NCBI GenBank assembly: GCA_944323245.1
Contig: CALURT010000004.1
Span: 1-64,000, forward strand
Direction: 5' to 3'
DNA: 64,000 nt
From: an uncultured Bacteroidales bacterium
Lineage (GTDB): Bacteria; Bacteroidota; Bacteroidia; Bacteroidales; UBA932
Shown: one piece after another, positions 26,321-35,138 of the stretch
Position numbering within the stretch: position 1 is the first letter of the stretch
Layout of the letters: each line of letters starts with the position of its first letter
The notes under the pieces: model-generated
The model's input: only the letters and a program-made list of their open reading frames with translations
Told to the model about the DNA's origin: nothing
The model's database searches: none
Position numbers and translations under genes: made by a program

Positions 26321-28027
26321 ATGGTTTTCAGGGATATATACGGTATCCTTCCGGCGGCTTTCAGAAAAAGGGGAGTCGGAGTTGCCCTGTCCATATTTCT
26401 GAGAGCTGTCCTTGACTTTGCCGGAGTCGCCGTACTTGTTCCCGTCCTTGCCGGTCTTTTGGAAAAACGCGAGGATCCCATGTCAGTGTTGCCGGTGGCT
26501 CTCGGCGCCTTGGGCTTTATCGTATTGAAAGGAGTTGCAGTCACCTTCCTTACCAAATTCAGAAGCAGGTACGTCTTTTCCCTTTATTCGGAGTTGTCCG
26601 GGCAGGTGCTGGAAAGGTTTCTCCGGAAAGGGCTTCTGTTTATCAGACAGTCTGACAGCGTGGATCTTGCCAACAAGGTCAATGCCGTCACCATGGTCTT
26701 CGCATCGGGAGTGATATTAGCCTTGCTCAACATCATGTCCGCCCTGATTCTCCTGACAATCATTCTTGCCGCTCTCTTTGTCTACGATGCCGTTTCCACT
26801 TTGCTGCTCATGGCGGTCATAGGTCCGCTGATGGTGGGTTATTCCTGTCTGATAAGGCGCAGGATGAAGAATCTCGGTGCGGAGGAAAATACGGCGAGAA
26901 AAAAACAGGTGCGGAGCGTATTCGACCTGTTCAGGGGCTATGCGGATTATTCCGTCAACGATGCGTTCGGATATCAGATAGAGAGGTTCGACACTGCGGT
27001 GAAAAGCGTCGGCAACGTCAGACTCCGCACTGAAAGCTGGTCTGCGGTTTCGTCAGGATTCATGGAAACGGCTGTCATACTTTCGATTATAATTCTGATG
27101 TTGATGTCGTTTTCCTCCTCATGGGAAATTTCCATGACATTCGGGGTCTTCGCCTTGTCCGCATTGAAAATCCTCCCGGCCGTAAGGACGGTAGTGTCGG
27201 GCTGGCAGTCCGTCCAGAGTTCGGAATACAGTCTGGACATTTTGAAGGACATCCTTTCGGACTCCGGGGCTGCGTCTTATCCTGTTTCGGAGGACTGCAG
27301 GGAACCATTGATATTTTCCGATGAAATATCGCTCAGGAATGTCTCTTTCAGATATCCCGGGTCAGACAGGTACATCTTCAAATCCCTTGACCTCACAGTC
27401 AGGAAAGGCGAATATGTCGGTATCAGAGGCAGTTCGGGCATAGGCAAGACGACCCTGTTCAACATAATGATGGGCTTTTATTTCCCGGAAGAGGGCGGAG
27501 TCTACATAGACGGTGAGAAACTGACTCCGGACAACGTCCGTTCATGGCAGCGGCAGATCGGCTATGTGCCTCAGGACATCTTTCTCGTGAACGGTACATT
27601 CGTAGAAAACATAGCATTCGGTGTTTCTCCTGAAAATGTCGACAGAGACAGGATAGACGGGATATTGGAGAGGGTCGGGCTCAAGCAGTGGACAGACTCC
27701 ATGCCGCAGGGAATCGATACGCAGATAGCGGAAGCGGGAAATACGGTGTCGGGAGGCCAGAAGCAGAGGTTAGGCATAGCAAGGGCATTGTACAAAGGCG
27801 CTTCCGTGCTGTTTTTCGATGAGGCCACCTCGTCCGTAGATGCCGCTGCGGAAAATGAAATAAACGCTTTTATAAGGGAATTGTCGGCTGCCGACGGAGA
27901 TCTGACCGTAATCGTCATCGCTCACAGGCAGGAGACATTGGATTCCTGCAAAAGGATAATAGATATAGAAAAACTACCGCTGAGGAGCAGAACGCGTTCT
28001 GCGACGAGCCCCCGGCGAGGGGGATGA
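26321..28027 (+). CDS. ABC transporter, fused permease-ATPase (half-transporter)
   Basis: The 568-aa protein has six transmembrane helices in residues ~20-290 and a C-terminal nucleotide-binding domain: Walker A GSSGIGKTT (~372), Q-loop GYVPQDI, signature SGGQKQR, Walker B VLFFDEA, H-loop IAHR. It lacks a C39 peptidase domain, so it would not cut leader peptides itself. The gene 26054 upstream is PqqD-like and the two downstream are HPr-kinase-like and S26-like. The last ~15 residues (from about LPLRSR) are encoded by repeat element A, so the original C-terminus has been replaced. Confidence 0.9.
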   Translation: MVFRDIYGILPAAFRKRGVGVALSIFLRAVLDFAGVAVLVPVLAGLLEKREDPMSVLPVALGALGFIVLKGVAVTFLTKFRSRYVFSLYSELSGQVLERFLRKGLLFIRQSDSVDLANKVNAVTMVFASGVILALLNIMSALILLTIILAALFVYDAVSTLLLMAVIGPLMVGYSCLIRRRMKNLGAEENTARKKQVRSVFDLFRGYADYSVNDAFGYQIERFDTAVKSVGNVRLRTESWSAVSSGFMETAVILSIIILMLMSFSSSWEISMTFGVFALSALKILPAVRTVVSGWQSVQSSEYSLDILKDILSDSGAASYPVSEDCREPLIFSDEISLRNVSFRYPGSDRYIFKSLDLTVRKGEYVGIRGSSGIGKTTLFNIMMGFYFPEEGGVYIDGEKLTPDNVRSWQRQIGYVPQDIFLVNGTFVENIAFGVSPENVDRDRIDGILERVGLKQWTDSMPQGIDTQIAEAGNTVSGGQKQRLGIARALYKGASVLFFDEATSSVDAAAENEINAFIRELSAADGDLTVIVIAHRQETLDSCKRIIDIEKLPLRSRTRSATSPRRGG

Positions 28028-28210
28028 GAGGGGGTGGCGCCCCTTAACAAGTCGGGAGCGGTTTATGAGAATGTCCGGTGGACATTCGAAAGCGAGCAGG
28101 GTCGCTACAGCGACTGGGGATTAAGAAGAAGTGGGATTTCGTAGAAATCCTTAACGACGGTTCGACGAATTCTATAATCCTGAGCAACATAAATTCGTCG
28201 AATTGATGTT
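27975..28210 (+). repeat. Multi-hairpin repeat element, copy A
   Basis: Successive small hairpins share blocks with copy B (37808-38022): GCAGAA/TTCTGC (27987-28002), CCCCC/GGGGG (28009-28023), GTCGCT/AGCGAC (28101-28114), GGATTTC/GAAATCC (28134-28150), and the terminal TTCGACGAATT/AATTCGTCGAA (28161-28202). Copy A also carries GAATGTCC/GGACATTC (28069-28087), absent from B. The left end lies inside the ABC transporter gene; the right end is 16 nt before ATG 28226. Confidence 0.85.
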
Positions 28211-28225
28211 AAATATAGAAAAAAT

Positions 28226-29101
28226 ATGATGAAGAAAATAAAAATAGCCGGTTTCGTGATAGGAATCTCGGGAGACAATTTCTGCAGGTTCATCGCTTCG
28301 GCAGGACGTGCATTCGGGGATTTTCTTACCGATGAGGATGCGGACTTTTCCGTGACTGAGGATTTGCCGGATGCGTCCGTAGCTCCGTACATGAATGAGA
28401 AAGCATTGTATGAAATAAGTTTCGAGGGGATCGGTTGCAGGTTCGGGAGATGCGGAGGACAAATATGGTTCACATCCGATGACAAGGCTGCGTCGGAGTC
28501 GCATCTGCTGCTTTGGCGTCCTGGCGATACGACAGTCCATGCTACGTCTTCGATTTGCAGCCCGACCCTTACGAGGTTTGCATTGTGGATGGCGGTCAAC
28601 ATGCTGCTTGTCGGCAGGAAATGTGCGGCGGTACACAGCTCGGTCAATGTGTCCGGTGGTTCGGCCGTAATGTGCCTCGGAGAATCCGGAACCGGGAAAA
28701 GCACGCATACGAGACTCCTGAGGGAAAATTATCCCGACAGTTTCCTGCTCAACGACGACAGCCCTTTCGTAAGGGCGTTCGAGGACGGCCGGATTATGGT
28801 TTACGGTTCTCCATGGAGCGGAAAGACGCCGTGCTACAAGCAGCTTGCCTTCCCGTTGAAGGCTGTCATACGCCTGAGTCAGGCTCCGTACAACAGAATC
28901 AGGGCTCTGTCCCCTCTGCAGGCTATAGGCGCCGTCCAGCCATCCCTGCCTCCGGCTTTCAATTATGACGATGAAATGTCCGACATGTCGTGCGCCCTTG
29001 TGTCCGATATCGTATCCAAAGTCAGGTTCTATCATCTGGAATGTCTGCCTGACGATGCCGCTGCCCGACTGTCTTACAGTACCGTATTCGATGAAAAATG
29101 A
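28226..29101 (+). CDS. HPr kinase/PEPCK-like P-loop protein
   Basis: The 291-aa protein has Walker A GESGTGKST (~157) and FLLNDDSPFVRAFEDG, equivalent to the HprK catalytic Asp region, with YGSPWSGKTPCY further on. It lacks the HprK N-terminal domain and no HPr is nearby. HprK-like kinases occur in lasso-type RiPP clusters, where some phosphorylate the peptide. Here it sits between the PqqD/ABC genes and an S26 peptidase, with its stop overlapping the next start. Substrate is unknown. Confidence 0.8.
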   Translation: MMKKIKIAGFVIGISGDNFCRFIASAGRAFGDFLTDEDADFSVTEDLPDASVAPYMNEKALYEISFEGIGCRFGRCGGQIWFTSDDKAASESHLLLWRPGDTTVHATSSICSPTLTRFALWMAVNMLLVGRKCAAVHSSVNVSGGSAVMCLGESGTGKSTHTRLLRENYPDSFLLNDDSPFVRAFEDGRIMVYGSPWSGKTPCYKQLAFPLKAVIRLSQAPYNRIRALSPLQAIGAVQPSLPPAFNYDDEMSDMSCALVSDIVSKVRFYHLECLPDDAAARLSYSTVFDEK

Positions 29102-29558
29102 AGCAGTAAAGAGCCTTGTCGTCCCGAACGATGAATTTTTCTCCCGTGTCATTGAAATATTGGAGGCGGGGGAGACCGTCACATTCACGGTCAAGGGATG
29201 CAGCATGTATCCGTTCATGCGCAGTGACAAGGACGCAGTCTGTCTGAAAAGGTATGACGGAGGTGTCTTGCGGAGGGGGGATGTCGTGCTTTTCCGTTAC
29301 AGAGGCAGGTATATACTGCACCGGATTGTAAAAGTGTCCGAAGGGATGTCTTGTGAACTGCAGGGTGACGGGAATCTTTCCGGAAGGGAAAGGGCCGTAC
29401 CGGATACGGTCTGCGGCGTCATGACGGGAAGAATATCCCCTTCGGGAAAAGAATGGAAATGTTCGTCCCTGTCGTGGAAGACCTGTTCGGCATTATGGAT
29501 GTTCCTGCGGCCTTTCAGACGTATCATGTTGGCCGTACTGAGAAGAATCTACCGCTGA
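29091..29558 (+). CDS. S24/S26-family peptidase (signal peptidase-like)
   Basis: The 155-aa product contains TVKGCSMYPFMRSDKDAV, the Ser-containing SMxP motif of S24/S26 peptidases, then RGDVVLFRYRGRYILHRIVKV, where a general-base Lys or His would lie. A basic hydrophobic C-terminus (LWMFLRPFRRIMLAVLRRIYR) may attach it to the membrane. ATG 29091 overlaps the HprK-like stop by 11 nt and fits the family N-terminus; the longer frame from 28965 would run in the shadow of the upstream gene. It may process an exported peptide. Its 3' end overlaps pth by 10 nt. Confidence 0.8.
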   Translation: MKNEAVKSLVVPNDEFFSRVIEILEAGETVTFTVKGCSMYPFMRSDKDAVCLKRYDGGVLRRGDVVLFRYRGRYILHRIVKVSEGMSCELQGDGNLSGRERAVPDTVCGVMTGRISPSGKEWKCSSLSWKTCSALWMFLRPFRRIMLAVLRRIYR

Positions 29559-30127
29559 GGCGGCTTGGTGTTTACTATATTCATTGCCCTGTCAGGGCCT
29601 GCCGTGGCGAAAATCCGGATTCCCTCGATGACGCGTTCGCAGATATCCGGAACTTCCTTTTTCTCATCGTCGCTCAGTTCGCCGAGGACGAAGTCTATCT
29701 GACCTCCTCTCCGGAAATCATTGCCGATACCGACGCGGATTCTGGCATAGTCCTGTGTCCCGAGGAGTTCGCTGATGTTCGTAAGACCGTTATGTCCGCC
29801 TGCACTTCCGTTTTTTCTCATCCTTATGGTCCCGAAAGGCAGGTTGAGGTCATCGGAAATCACGATCAGGTTTTCGAGAGGCAGTTTCAGTTCGGCCATC
29901 CAGTATCTGACAGCCTTTCCACTGAGATTCATGTAGGTGGACGGCTTCAGGAGAATGAATTTCTTGCCTTTGTATGATATGGTGGCGGTACTTCCGTAGC
30001 GTCCCGATACAAAAAAAGTATCGGATGCCCTGACCCAGGCATCCAATACCATAAAACCCATATTGTGTCTTGTATCAGCATATTCAGCGCCGATATTGCC
30101 CAATCCGACTACCAAATAGCTGTCCAT
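29549..30127 (-). CDS. pth: Peptidyl-tRNA hydrolase
   Basis: Pth releases peptides from peptidyl-tRNA. The 192-aa protein has the family motifs LVVGLGNIGAEYADTRHNMGF (catalytic His), KPSTYMNLSGKAV, and SDDLNLPFGTIRMRKNGSAGGHNGL. It is encoded 12 nt after the L25 gene, a common bacterial pairing. It converges with the S26-like gene and overlaps it by 10 nt at the 3' ends. Confidence 0.97.
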   Translation of the reverse strand: MDSYLVVGLGNIGAEYADTRHNMGFMVLDAWVRASDTFFVSGRYGSTATISYKGKKFILLKPSTYMNLSGKAVRYWMAELKLPLENLIVISDDLNLPFGTIRMRKNGSAGGHNGLTNISELLGTQDYARIRVGIGNDFRRGGQIDFVLGELSDDEKKEVPDICERVIEGIRIFATAGPDRAMNIVNTKPPQR

Positions 30128-30138
30128 GACTCCCTATG

Positions 30139-30720
30139 TTATGCGTTCTGCGCTGCAGCAGCCTGTGTAGTGGCACGGGTTGCCCTTACGGAGCAGATGA
30201 TGGTAGCTTTCGGAGAAACTATCGTAACGTTGTCGTAGTGAAGGTCTCCGGCCACAATCTGTTTGCCGATTTTCAGGGATGTGATGTCCACCTCGATGTC
30301 ATCAGGCAGTTTGTCAAGCATGGCGCTGATGCGGAGCTTGCGGGATGAAACGAGAAGTTTGCCACCGAGTTTCACGCCTTCGGAGTGTCCTGTAATCTTG
30401 ACAGGAACATCGATTACCACCGGTTTTTCGGAAGAAACGGCGAGGAAGTCCACGTGAAGGGCTTCGTCGGTTACAGGATGCCACTGGATTTCATGCAACA
30501 CTGCCTGGTATTTCTTTCCGTCGCTCAGTTCGAGGTCGATGATGTATGAATTCGGAGTGTGTGTAACGCTTTTGAGATCTTTTGCACTTACTGTGAAAAG
30601 TACGTTCTCCATTCCGAGACCGTAAAGATTGCAAGGTACAAGTCCTTCCTTGCGGATAGCCTTTACTACGGCTTTGTTGCCTGCCTCACGGATGAGGCCT
30701 TTCAATTCAATGTGTTTCAT
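30139..30720 (-). CDS. rplY: 50S ribosomal protein L25 (Ctc-type)
   Basis: The 193-aa protein binds 5S rRNA. It has the L25 N-terminal domain (RKEGLVPCNLYGLG; VLHEIQWHPVTDEALHVDFLAV) plus the C-terminal TL5/Ctc domain (GVKLGGKLLVSSRKLRISAM...DDIEVDITSLKIG) and an Ala-rich tail. A TATATTTG -7 box (minus strand, 30799-30806) lies 78 nt upstream. Confidence 0.96.
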   Translation of the reverse strand: MKHIELKGLIREAGNKAVVKAIRKEGLVPCNLYGLGMENVLFTVSAKDLKSVTHTPNSYIIDLELSDGKKYQAVLHEIQWHPVTDEALHVDFLAVSSEKPVVIDVPVKITGHSEGVKLGGKLLVSSRKLRISAMLDKLPDDIEVDITSLKIGKQIVAGDLHYDNVTIVSPKATIICSVRATRATTQAAAAQNA

Positions 30721-30798
30721 TTCGATAAATTTGAAAATGTGTTACTCAGTCCGTTTCCGGACCCCATTGCACCAAAAGCTTTCGCTTTTTCGGGGCTG

Positions 30799-30806
30799 CA
30801 AATATA
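30799..30806 (-). promoter_or_regulatory. L25-pth promoter -7 box
   Basis: The minus strand reads TATATTTG, an exact match, in a 144-bp gap between the C11 peptidase and L25 genes. The leader would be about 70 nt. Confidence 0.6.
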
Positions 30807-30864
30807 GACAATTATTCGATAAAAGAAAATTTAATTCGAAGAAATCCGGGATTTGACGTTCCCA

Positions 30865-32169
30865 TTACCTTACAAACTGCGTATCGGTATTCCATTTCAA
30901 TTCCTTGTAGAATCCGTCGAGGGTGTCGTTCCCGGCTGACGGAAGGTACATGCTGAGACCTGAAAACGTGAGCACATCCCCCACACTCAGGAGTGAAGGC
31001 GTATTTGCGTGGTACGGCACGCATTCATCCAGTATGGCCTCCAATTCGGCAGCCTCATCGTCCGTAATTCCCAACTTGTCAATGATGTCGCCGAAATCAT
31101 AGAACCACGGGGTCGGGTCCAGTTTCTGGACAATGGCTGCGTTGACGTAATTGATCTGGCTTCTGTATTTTTCGAAAATCCCCTTGCAGAAAACGGCCAA
31201 TGCATCCAATTTCCGGCAGTCTACCAAAGAAATCGTCGCAGACCTGTAGACGCCGCTCTGGGAGTTGTAATGGTCATAGAAATCCTGCGCCACCTTAAGC
31301 GGTCCGCCGGCTCCGGCCATCATCAGCCTTTGGATTATCGTAGTGTAGTCCATGCCGTCCGCCAATACCTGCGAAGACGAGAATACGAGCACGTTGCAGG
31401 CGTCCTTCAGTTCGTAGGCCACTTCAATGCCGCCCATAAGGCAGGCGTCGAATATTATGTAGTCGAGGCGGAACGGGATGGCGGCTGCAAAATCCTTCAG
31501 CTCCATTTCGTACGTATTCGTGTAACTTCCCACATACTGCGCCCCTATGCTTTTGACATCGGGGAGCATGTCCCTTTCATGCTGCGTCCTGAGTCCGTCA
31601 TGGAAGAAATTGACATGTGGGTCGTATGTGTTGACGGCGGACTCCCTGCCTGCACCGCTGCCTGCAGAGAAGCGTATGCTTGTAGTGGCGGAACCGTAAT
31701 ATCCCTTCGGAAGCCAGCCGGTGGCGTGTGACGAAAAGATGACTCCTGTCTCTTCTGAAGGATAGTTTTCGTGTATGTACCGGAGCACGTTGCCGAAGGT
31801 TTCCGCAGATGCAGAGCATGTGGTCTCGGGGTAGGTCAGGATGGTGTCCCTGACGATGTCGAGCTCCCGGTTTCTGTACACCTTTATAAGATAGGGTGAA
31901 GTCGGGGTGCTGTAATCTCCTGTCGCTGCCGTATGATGGGCGAAGATGAAAAGATGGTCGTTGAAAGAATCTTCCCACGGTACGAATCCGTTGCAGATGT
32001 CCTCTATGTCTTCCTTGAAATATCCGGTGAGATTGTTGTATCCGGCCGAATACAATATCACCGTCTTCGAGGTATGCAGAGGCAATTCCCCGACGGTCTT
32101 CGAACATGACAGCATGCATGTCGCCAACACGGATGCGGCGGCGAGAAATCCGTATCTTTTCAGTTTCAT
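30865..32169 (-). CDS. Clostripain-like (C11) cysteine peptidase lipoprotein
   Basis: The 434-aa product has a lipobox (CMLSC, Cys ~22) and the C11 dyad: His in FSSHATGWLP (~148) and Cys in IIFDACLMGGIEVAYEL (~244). C11 peptidases cleave after basic residues and are common in gut Bacteroidetes. The promoter (TACATTTG, minus strand 32194-32201) faces the divergent DPP III-like gene. Confidence 0.88.
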   Translation of the reverse strand: MKLKRYGFLAAASVLATCMLSCSKTVGELPLHTSKTVILYSAGYNNLTGYFKEDIEDICNGFVPWEDSFNDHLFIFAHHTAATGDYSTPTSPYLIKVYRNRELDIVRDTILTYPETTCSASAETFGNVLRYIHENYPSEETGVIFSSHATGWLPKGYYGSATTSIRFSAGSGAGRESAVNTYDPHVNFFHDGLRTQHERDMLPDVKSIGAQYVGSYTNTYEMELKDFAAAIPFRLDYIIFDACLMGGIEVAYELKDACNVLVFSSSQVLADGMDYTTIIQRLMMAGAGGPLKVAQDFYDHYNSQSGVYRSATISLVDCRKLDALAVFCKGIFEKYRSQINYVNAAIVQKLDPTPWFYDFGDIIDKLGITDDEAAELEAILDECVPYHANTPSLLSVGDVLTFSGLSMYLPSAGNDTLDGFYKELKWNTDTQFVR

Positions 32170-32193
32170 TTCAATCCCGTCAAATCAATCGCA

Positions 32194-32221
32194 CAAATGT
32201 ACGGATATTTCGCTATATTTG
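32194..32221. promoter_or_regulatory. Divergent overlapping promoters, C11 peptidase and DPP III-like gene
   Basis: TACATTTG on the minus strand (32194-32201) and TATATTTG on the plus strand (32214-32221) are 12 bp apart and diverge. Each promoter's upstream region covers the other's -7 box, so polymerase binding should be mutually exclusive. Confidence 0.6.
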
Positions 32222-32247
32222 CGTCCGGAACATTCAAAAAAAGAAAA

Positions 32248-34254
32248 ATGATAAAATTTGGAAAAATGTTGGCAATGGCGGGAGCGGCTGCGGCTTTGGC
32301 TTCATGCGGCACGAACGGAAAAGGTCAGGACGGCGATTTCAAATATCTTATTGACGAATTTGCCGATATCAAGATCATGAAATACCGGATCCCTGGATGG
32401 GACGGGCTTACCCTGCAGCAGAAGGAGTATGTCTATCATCTCGGCGAGGCTGCCAAATACGGCAGGGACATAATCTGGATGCAGAACTGCAAGGAAAACC
32501 TTCACGTGAGGAAGGTCATTGAGGCAATAATAGAGGATTATGACGGAGACAGGAATTGCGAGGATTTCGAAAAATTCATGGTCTATGCGAAAAGGGTCTT
32601 TTTCAGCAACGGAATCCATCATCATTATGCCGAAGACAAGTTCTTCCCTGAATGCTCCGAGGAATATTTCAGGACTTTGATGACTTCGGTCGGGCTGGAG
32701 GCCTCATGCGATGACATCCTGCCCGTAATATACGATCCGGACATATATCCGCAGAGAAAATCCATCGACAAGAGCAAGGACATAGTGGCTGCTTCCGCAG
32801 TCAATTTCTATGAAAACGTCACGAGGCGCGAGGCGGAGGCTTTCTATGCGGGAATGATTGACAGGAATGATCCGGAACCGGTTTCCTACGGTCTTAACAG
32901 CAAGCTCGTGAAAGGCGGCGACGGCGTGATACGGGAGGAAGTCTACAGAATCGGAGGTCTTTACGGCCCGGCGCTAGAAAAGATAACCGCCGAGCTTGAA
33001 AAGGCCAAGGCTGTAGCCGAGAACGAGACCCAGAAGCATTGCATCGACCTTCTCGTGGAGTATTACAGTACAGGCGACCTTGAACTTTGGGACGAGTACA
33101 ATATCGCATGGGTGAACGATACCCTCGGCACTGTGGATTTCGTCAACGGTTTCGTCGAGGATTACAATGATCCTCTCGGGCGCAAGGCCACATGGGAAGC
33201 TCTCGTAAATATCAAGGATCACGAGGCTTCGGAGCGTACTGAAATCATCAGTGCGAACGCCCAGTGGTTCGAGGACAATTCCCCTGTGGACAGCAGGTTC
33301 AGAAAACCTGTCGTGAAAGGCGTTTCGGCCAAGGTGATAAATGCCACAACATTGGCGGGGGACTGCTATCCGAGCACCCCGATCGGCATAAATCTTCCCA
33401 ATGCCGACTGGATCAGGAGGGAATACGGCTCCAAATCGGTGACTATCGCCAATATTACCCATGCCTACGATCTTGCTGCGCAGGAATCCCCGAACAGCAC
33501 TCTCAACGAATTCGCATGGTCCGAAGAGGAAATCGCCCGTTCCAAGAAATATTCTTCGCTGACGGATGAAATCCATACGGATTTGCACGAATGTCTCGGA
33601 CACGGTTCAGGACAACTGCTGCCGGGAACGTCCCAGGGTGCGCTCGGAGACTACAGTTCAACCCTTGAGGAGGCACGAGCAGACCTTTTCGGACTGTATT
33701 ACATAGCTGATCCGAAATTGGTGGAACTCGGCATCCTTCCTGACATGGAGGCCTACAAGGCTCAGTACGACAGTTATATCAGGAACGGAATCCTTGTTCA
33801 GTTCACCCGCGTGGAACTCGGACGTCCGAATACCGAGGCCCACATGCAGAACCGTAAACTGATAGCCGAGTGGTGTTATGAAAAAGGACTGAAAGACAAC
33901 GTGATAGAAAAGAAAGTCCGAGACGGCAAGACATATTTTGTCGTAAATGACTATGAAGCGTTGCGCGGGCTTTTCGGAGAACTTCTTGCCGAAGTCCAGC
34001 GTATAAAGTCCGAGGGTGATTATGAGGCAGGGAAGGCTCTTGTGGAAAAATATGCCGTGAATATCGACCCTGAATTGCACAAGGAAGTGAAGGAGAGGTA
34101 CGAGGCCCTTGCACTGAAGCCTTACGGCGGTTTCGTGAATCCTGAAATCGTGCCGGTGGAGAAAAACGGCAGGATAGTGGATTACAAAATAGAATATACC
34201 GACGACTATGTCGGACAGATGATGGAATACGGAAAGAAATATTCCACGTTGTAA
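32248..34254 (+). CDS. Dipeptidyl-peptidase III family (M49) lipoprotein
   Basis: The 668-aa protein has a short lipoprotein signal (AMAGAAAALASC) and the M49 metal site: HECLGHGSG (HEXXGH) and LEEARADLFGLYYI (EExRAD). M49 enzymes remove dipeptides from the N-terminus. ATG 32248 is chosen because the -7 box at 32214-32221 lies inside the longer frame from 32197, and the lipoprotein signal starts here. The gene at 19393-21015 is a distant relative with a shorter Zn motif. xerD begins 11 nt downstream. Confidence 0.88.
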   Translation: MIKFGKMLAMAGAAAALASCGTNGKGQDGDFKYLIDEFADIKIMKYRIPGWDGLTLQQKEYVYHLGEAAKYGRDIIWMQNCKENLHVRKVIEAIIEDYDGDRNCEDFEKFMVYAKRVFFSNGIHHHYAEDKFFPECSEEYFRTLMTSVGLEASCDDILPVIYDPDIYPQRKSIDKSKDIVAASAVNFYENVTRREAEAFYAGMIDRNDPEPVSYGLNSKLVKGGDGVIREEVYRIGGLYGPALEKITAELEKAKAVAENETQKHCIDLLVEYYSTGDLELWDEYNIAWVNDTLGTVDFVNGFVEDYNDPLGRKATWEALVNIKDHEASERTEIISANAQWFEDNSPVDSRFRKPVVKGVSAKVINATTLAGDCYPSTPIGINLPNADWIRREYGSKSVTIANITHAYDLAAQESPNSTLNEFAWSEEEIARSKKYSSLTDEIHTDLHECLGHGSGQLLPGTSQGALGDYSSTLEEARADLFGLYYIADPKLVELGILPDMEAYKAQYDSYIRNGILVQFTRVELGRPNTEAHMQNRKLIAEWCYEKGLKDNVIEKKVRDGKTYFVVNDYEALRGLFGELLAEVQRIKSEGDYEAGKALVEKYAVNIDPELHKEVKERYEALALKPYGGFVNPEIVPVEKNGRIVDYKIEYTDDYVGQMMEYGKKYSTL

Positions 34255-34265
34255 CGGTTCGGGAT

Positions 34266-35138
34266 ATGGATTGTCCGTACATTCTCGATGAGTACAGGGA
34301 TTATCTGAGAGTGGAAAGGTCCATGTCGGAGAATACCGTGTCATCTTATCTTTCCGATTTGCATTCTTTCTTCAAACATGTAGAATGTCCTCCGCAGGAA
34401 GTTTCTCCGGAGGACATAATTTCTTATTTTTCCGACAGGAAAAATATTTCCAAGAGGACGCAGGCCCGTGTACTGAGTTCCTTGCGCTCTTTTTTCGACT
34501 ATCTTCTTTCTGAAAGGAAAATCACCGACAATCCGTGCGACAGGGTGGACGCTCCCAAAATCGGGCGTTATCTTCCCGACGTCCTTTCCGTGGAGGAAAT
34601 AGATGCCGTCATTGCATCGGTGGATGAAAAGGACTGGACAGGAATCCGCGACAGGGCCATTCTTGAAGTCCTGTACGGTTGCGGTCTGAGGGTTTCCGAG
34701 GCCGTCGGGCTCAAATTGTCTGACATATTTTTTACGGAAGGTTTCGTCCGCATCGTAGGAAAAGGTGACAAGGAAAGGATCGTGCCTTTAGGTGAAATGG
34801 CTCAGAAAGCCCTTGAACGCTATATTGCCGTCAGGCCGCAGCCGTCCGGCTCCGATAACGAAGATGTGGTATTCCTCAATTTCCGGGGAGGAAGGCTGTC
34901 GAGGATTTCAGTGTTCAACATGGTGAAGAGGCAGGCGATGGCAGCAGGTATCCACAAGAGCATTTCACCGCATACGTTCCGCCATTCATTCGCCACCCAT
35001 CTTCTCGAAAACGGGGCTGACCTGCGGGCGGTCCAGGAAATGCTCGGACATGAGAGCATTCTTACCACGGAAATCTACACCCATATTGACAGGAGCGTAT
35101 GGCAGCGCACTATTCTCGACTGTCATCCGAGGAAGTAG
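34266..35138 (+). CDS. xerD: Site-specific tyrosine recombinase XerD/XerC-type
   Basis: The 290-aa recombinase has a SAM-like N-terminal core-binding domain ([21 protein letters not shown]) and the catalytic domain with Arg ([12 protein letters not shown]), [27 protein letters not shown] and Tyr (TTEIYTHI). XerCD resolves chromosome dimers at dif. XerD rather than XerC is a guess from overall look. No att sites or cargo lie beside it, so a housekeeping role fits. The 3' end overlaps tdk by 29 nt in convergent orientation. Confidence 0.9.
   Translation: MDCPYILDEYRDYLRVERSMSENTVSSYLSDLHSFFKHVECPPQEVSPEDIISYFSDRKNISKRTQARVLSSLRSFFDYLLSERKITDNPCDRVDAPKIGRYLPDVLSVEEIDAVIASVDEKDWTGIRDRAILEVLYGCGLRVSEAVGLKLSDIFFTEGFVRIVGKGDKERIVPLGEMAQKALERYIAVRPQPSGSDNEDVVFLNFRGGRLSRISVFNMVKRQAMAAGIHKSISPHTFRHSFATHLLENGADLRAVQEMLGHESILTTEIYTHIDRSVWQRTILDCHPRK

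Noticed and set aside
29546-29557. 12-bp match CTACCGCTGAGG shared with the left end of repeat A
   Set aside because: Matches of this length are expected by chance in 64 kb, and none of the other repeat modules are present.
34266-35138. xerD as an integrase of a mobile element
   Set aside because: It has housekeeping neighbours and no cargo or att-like repeats were seen, so a chromosome-dimer role is more likely.
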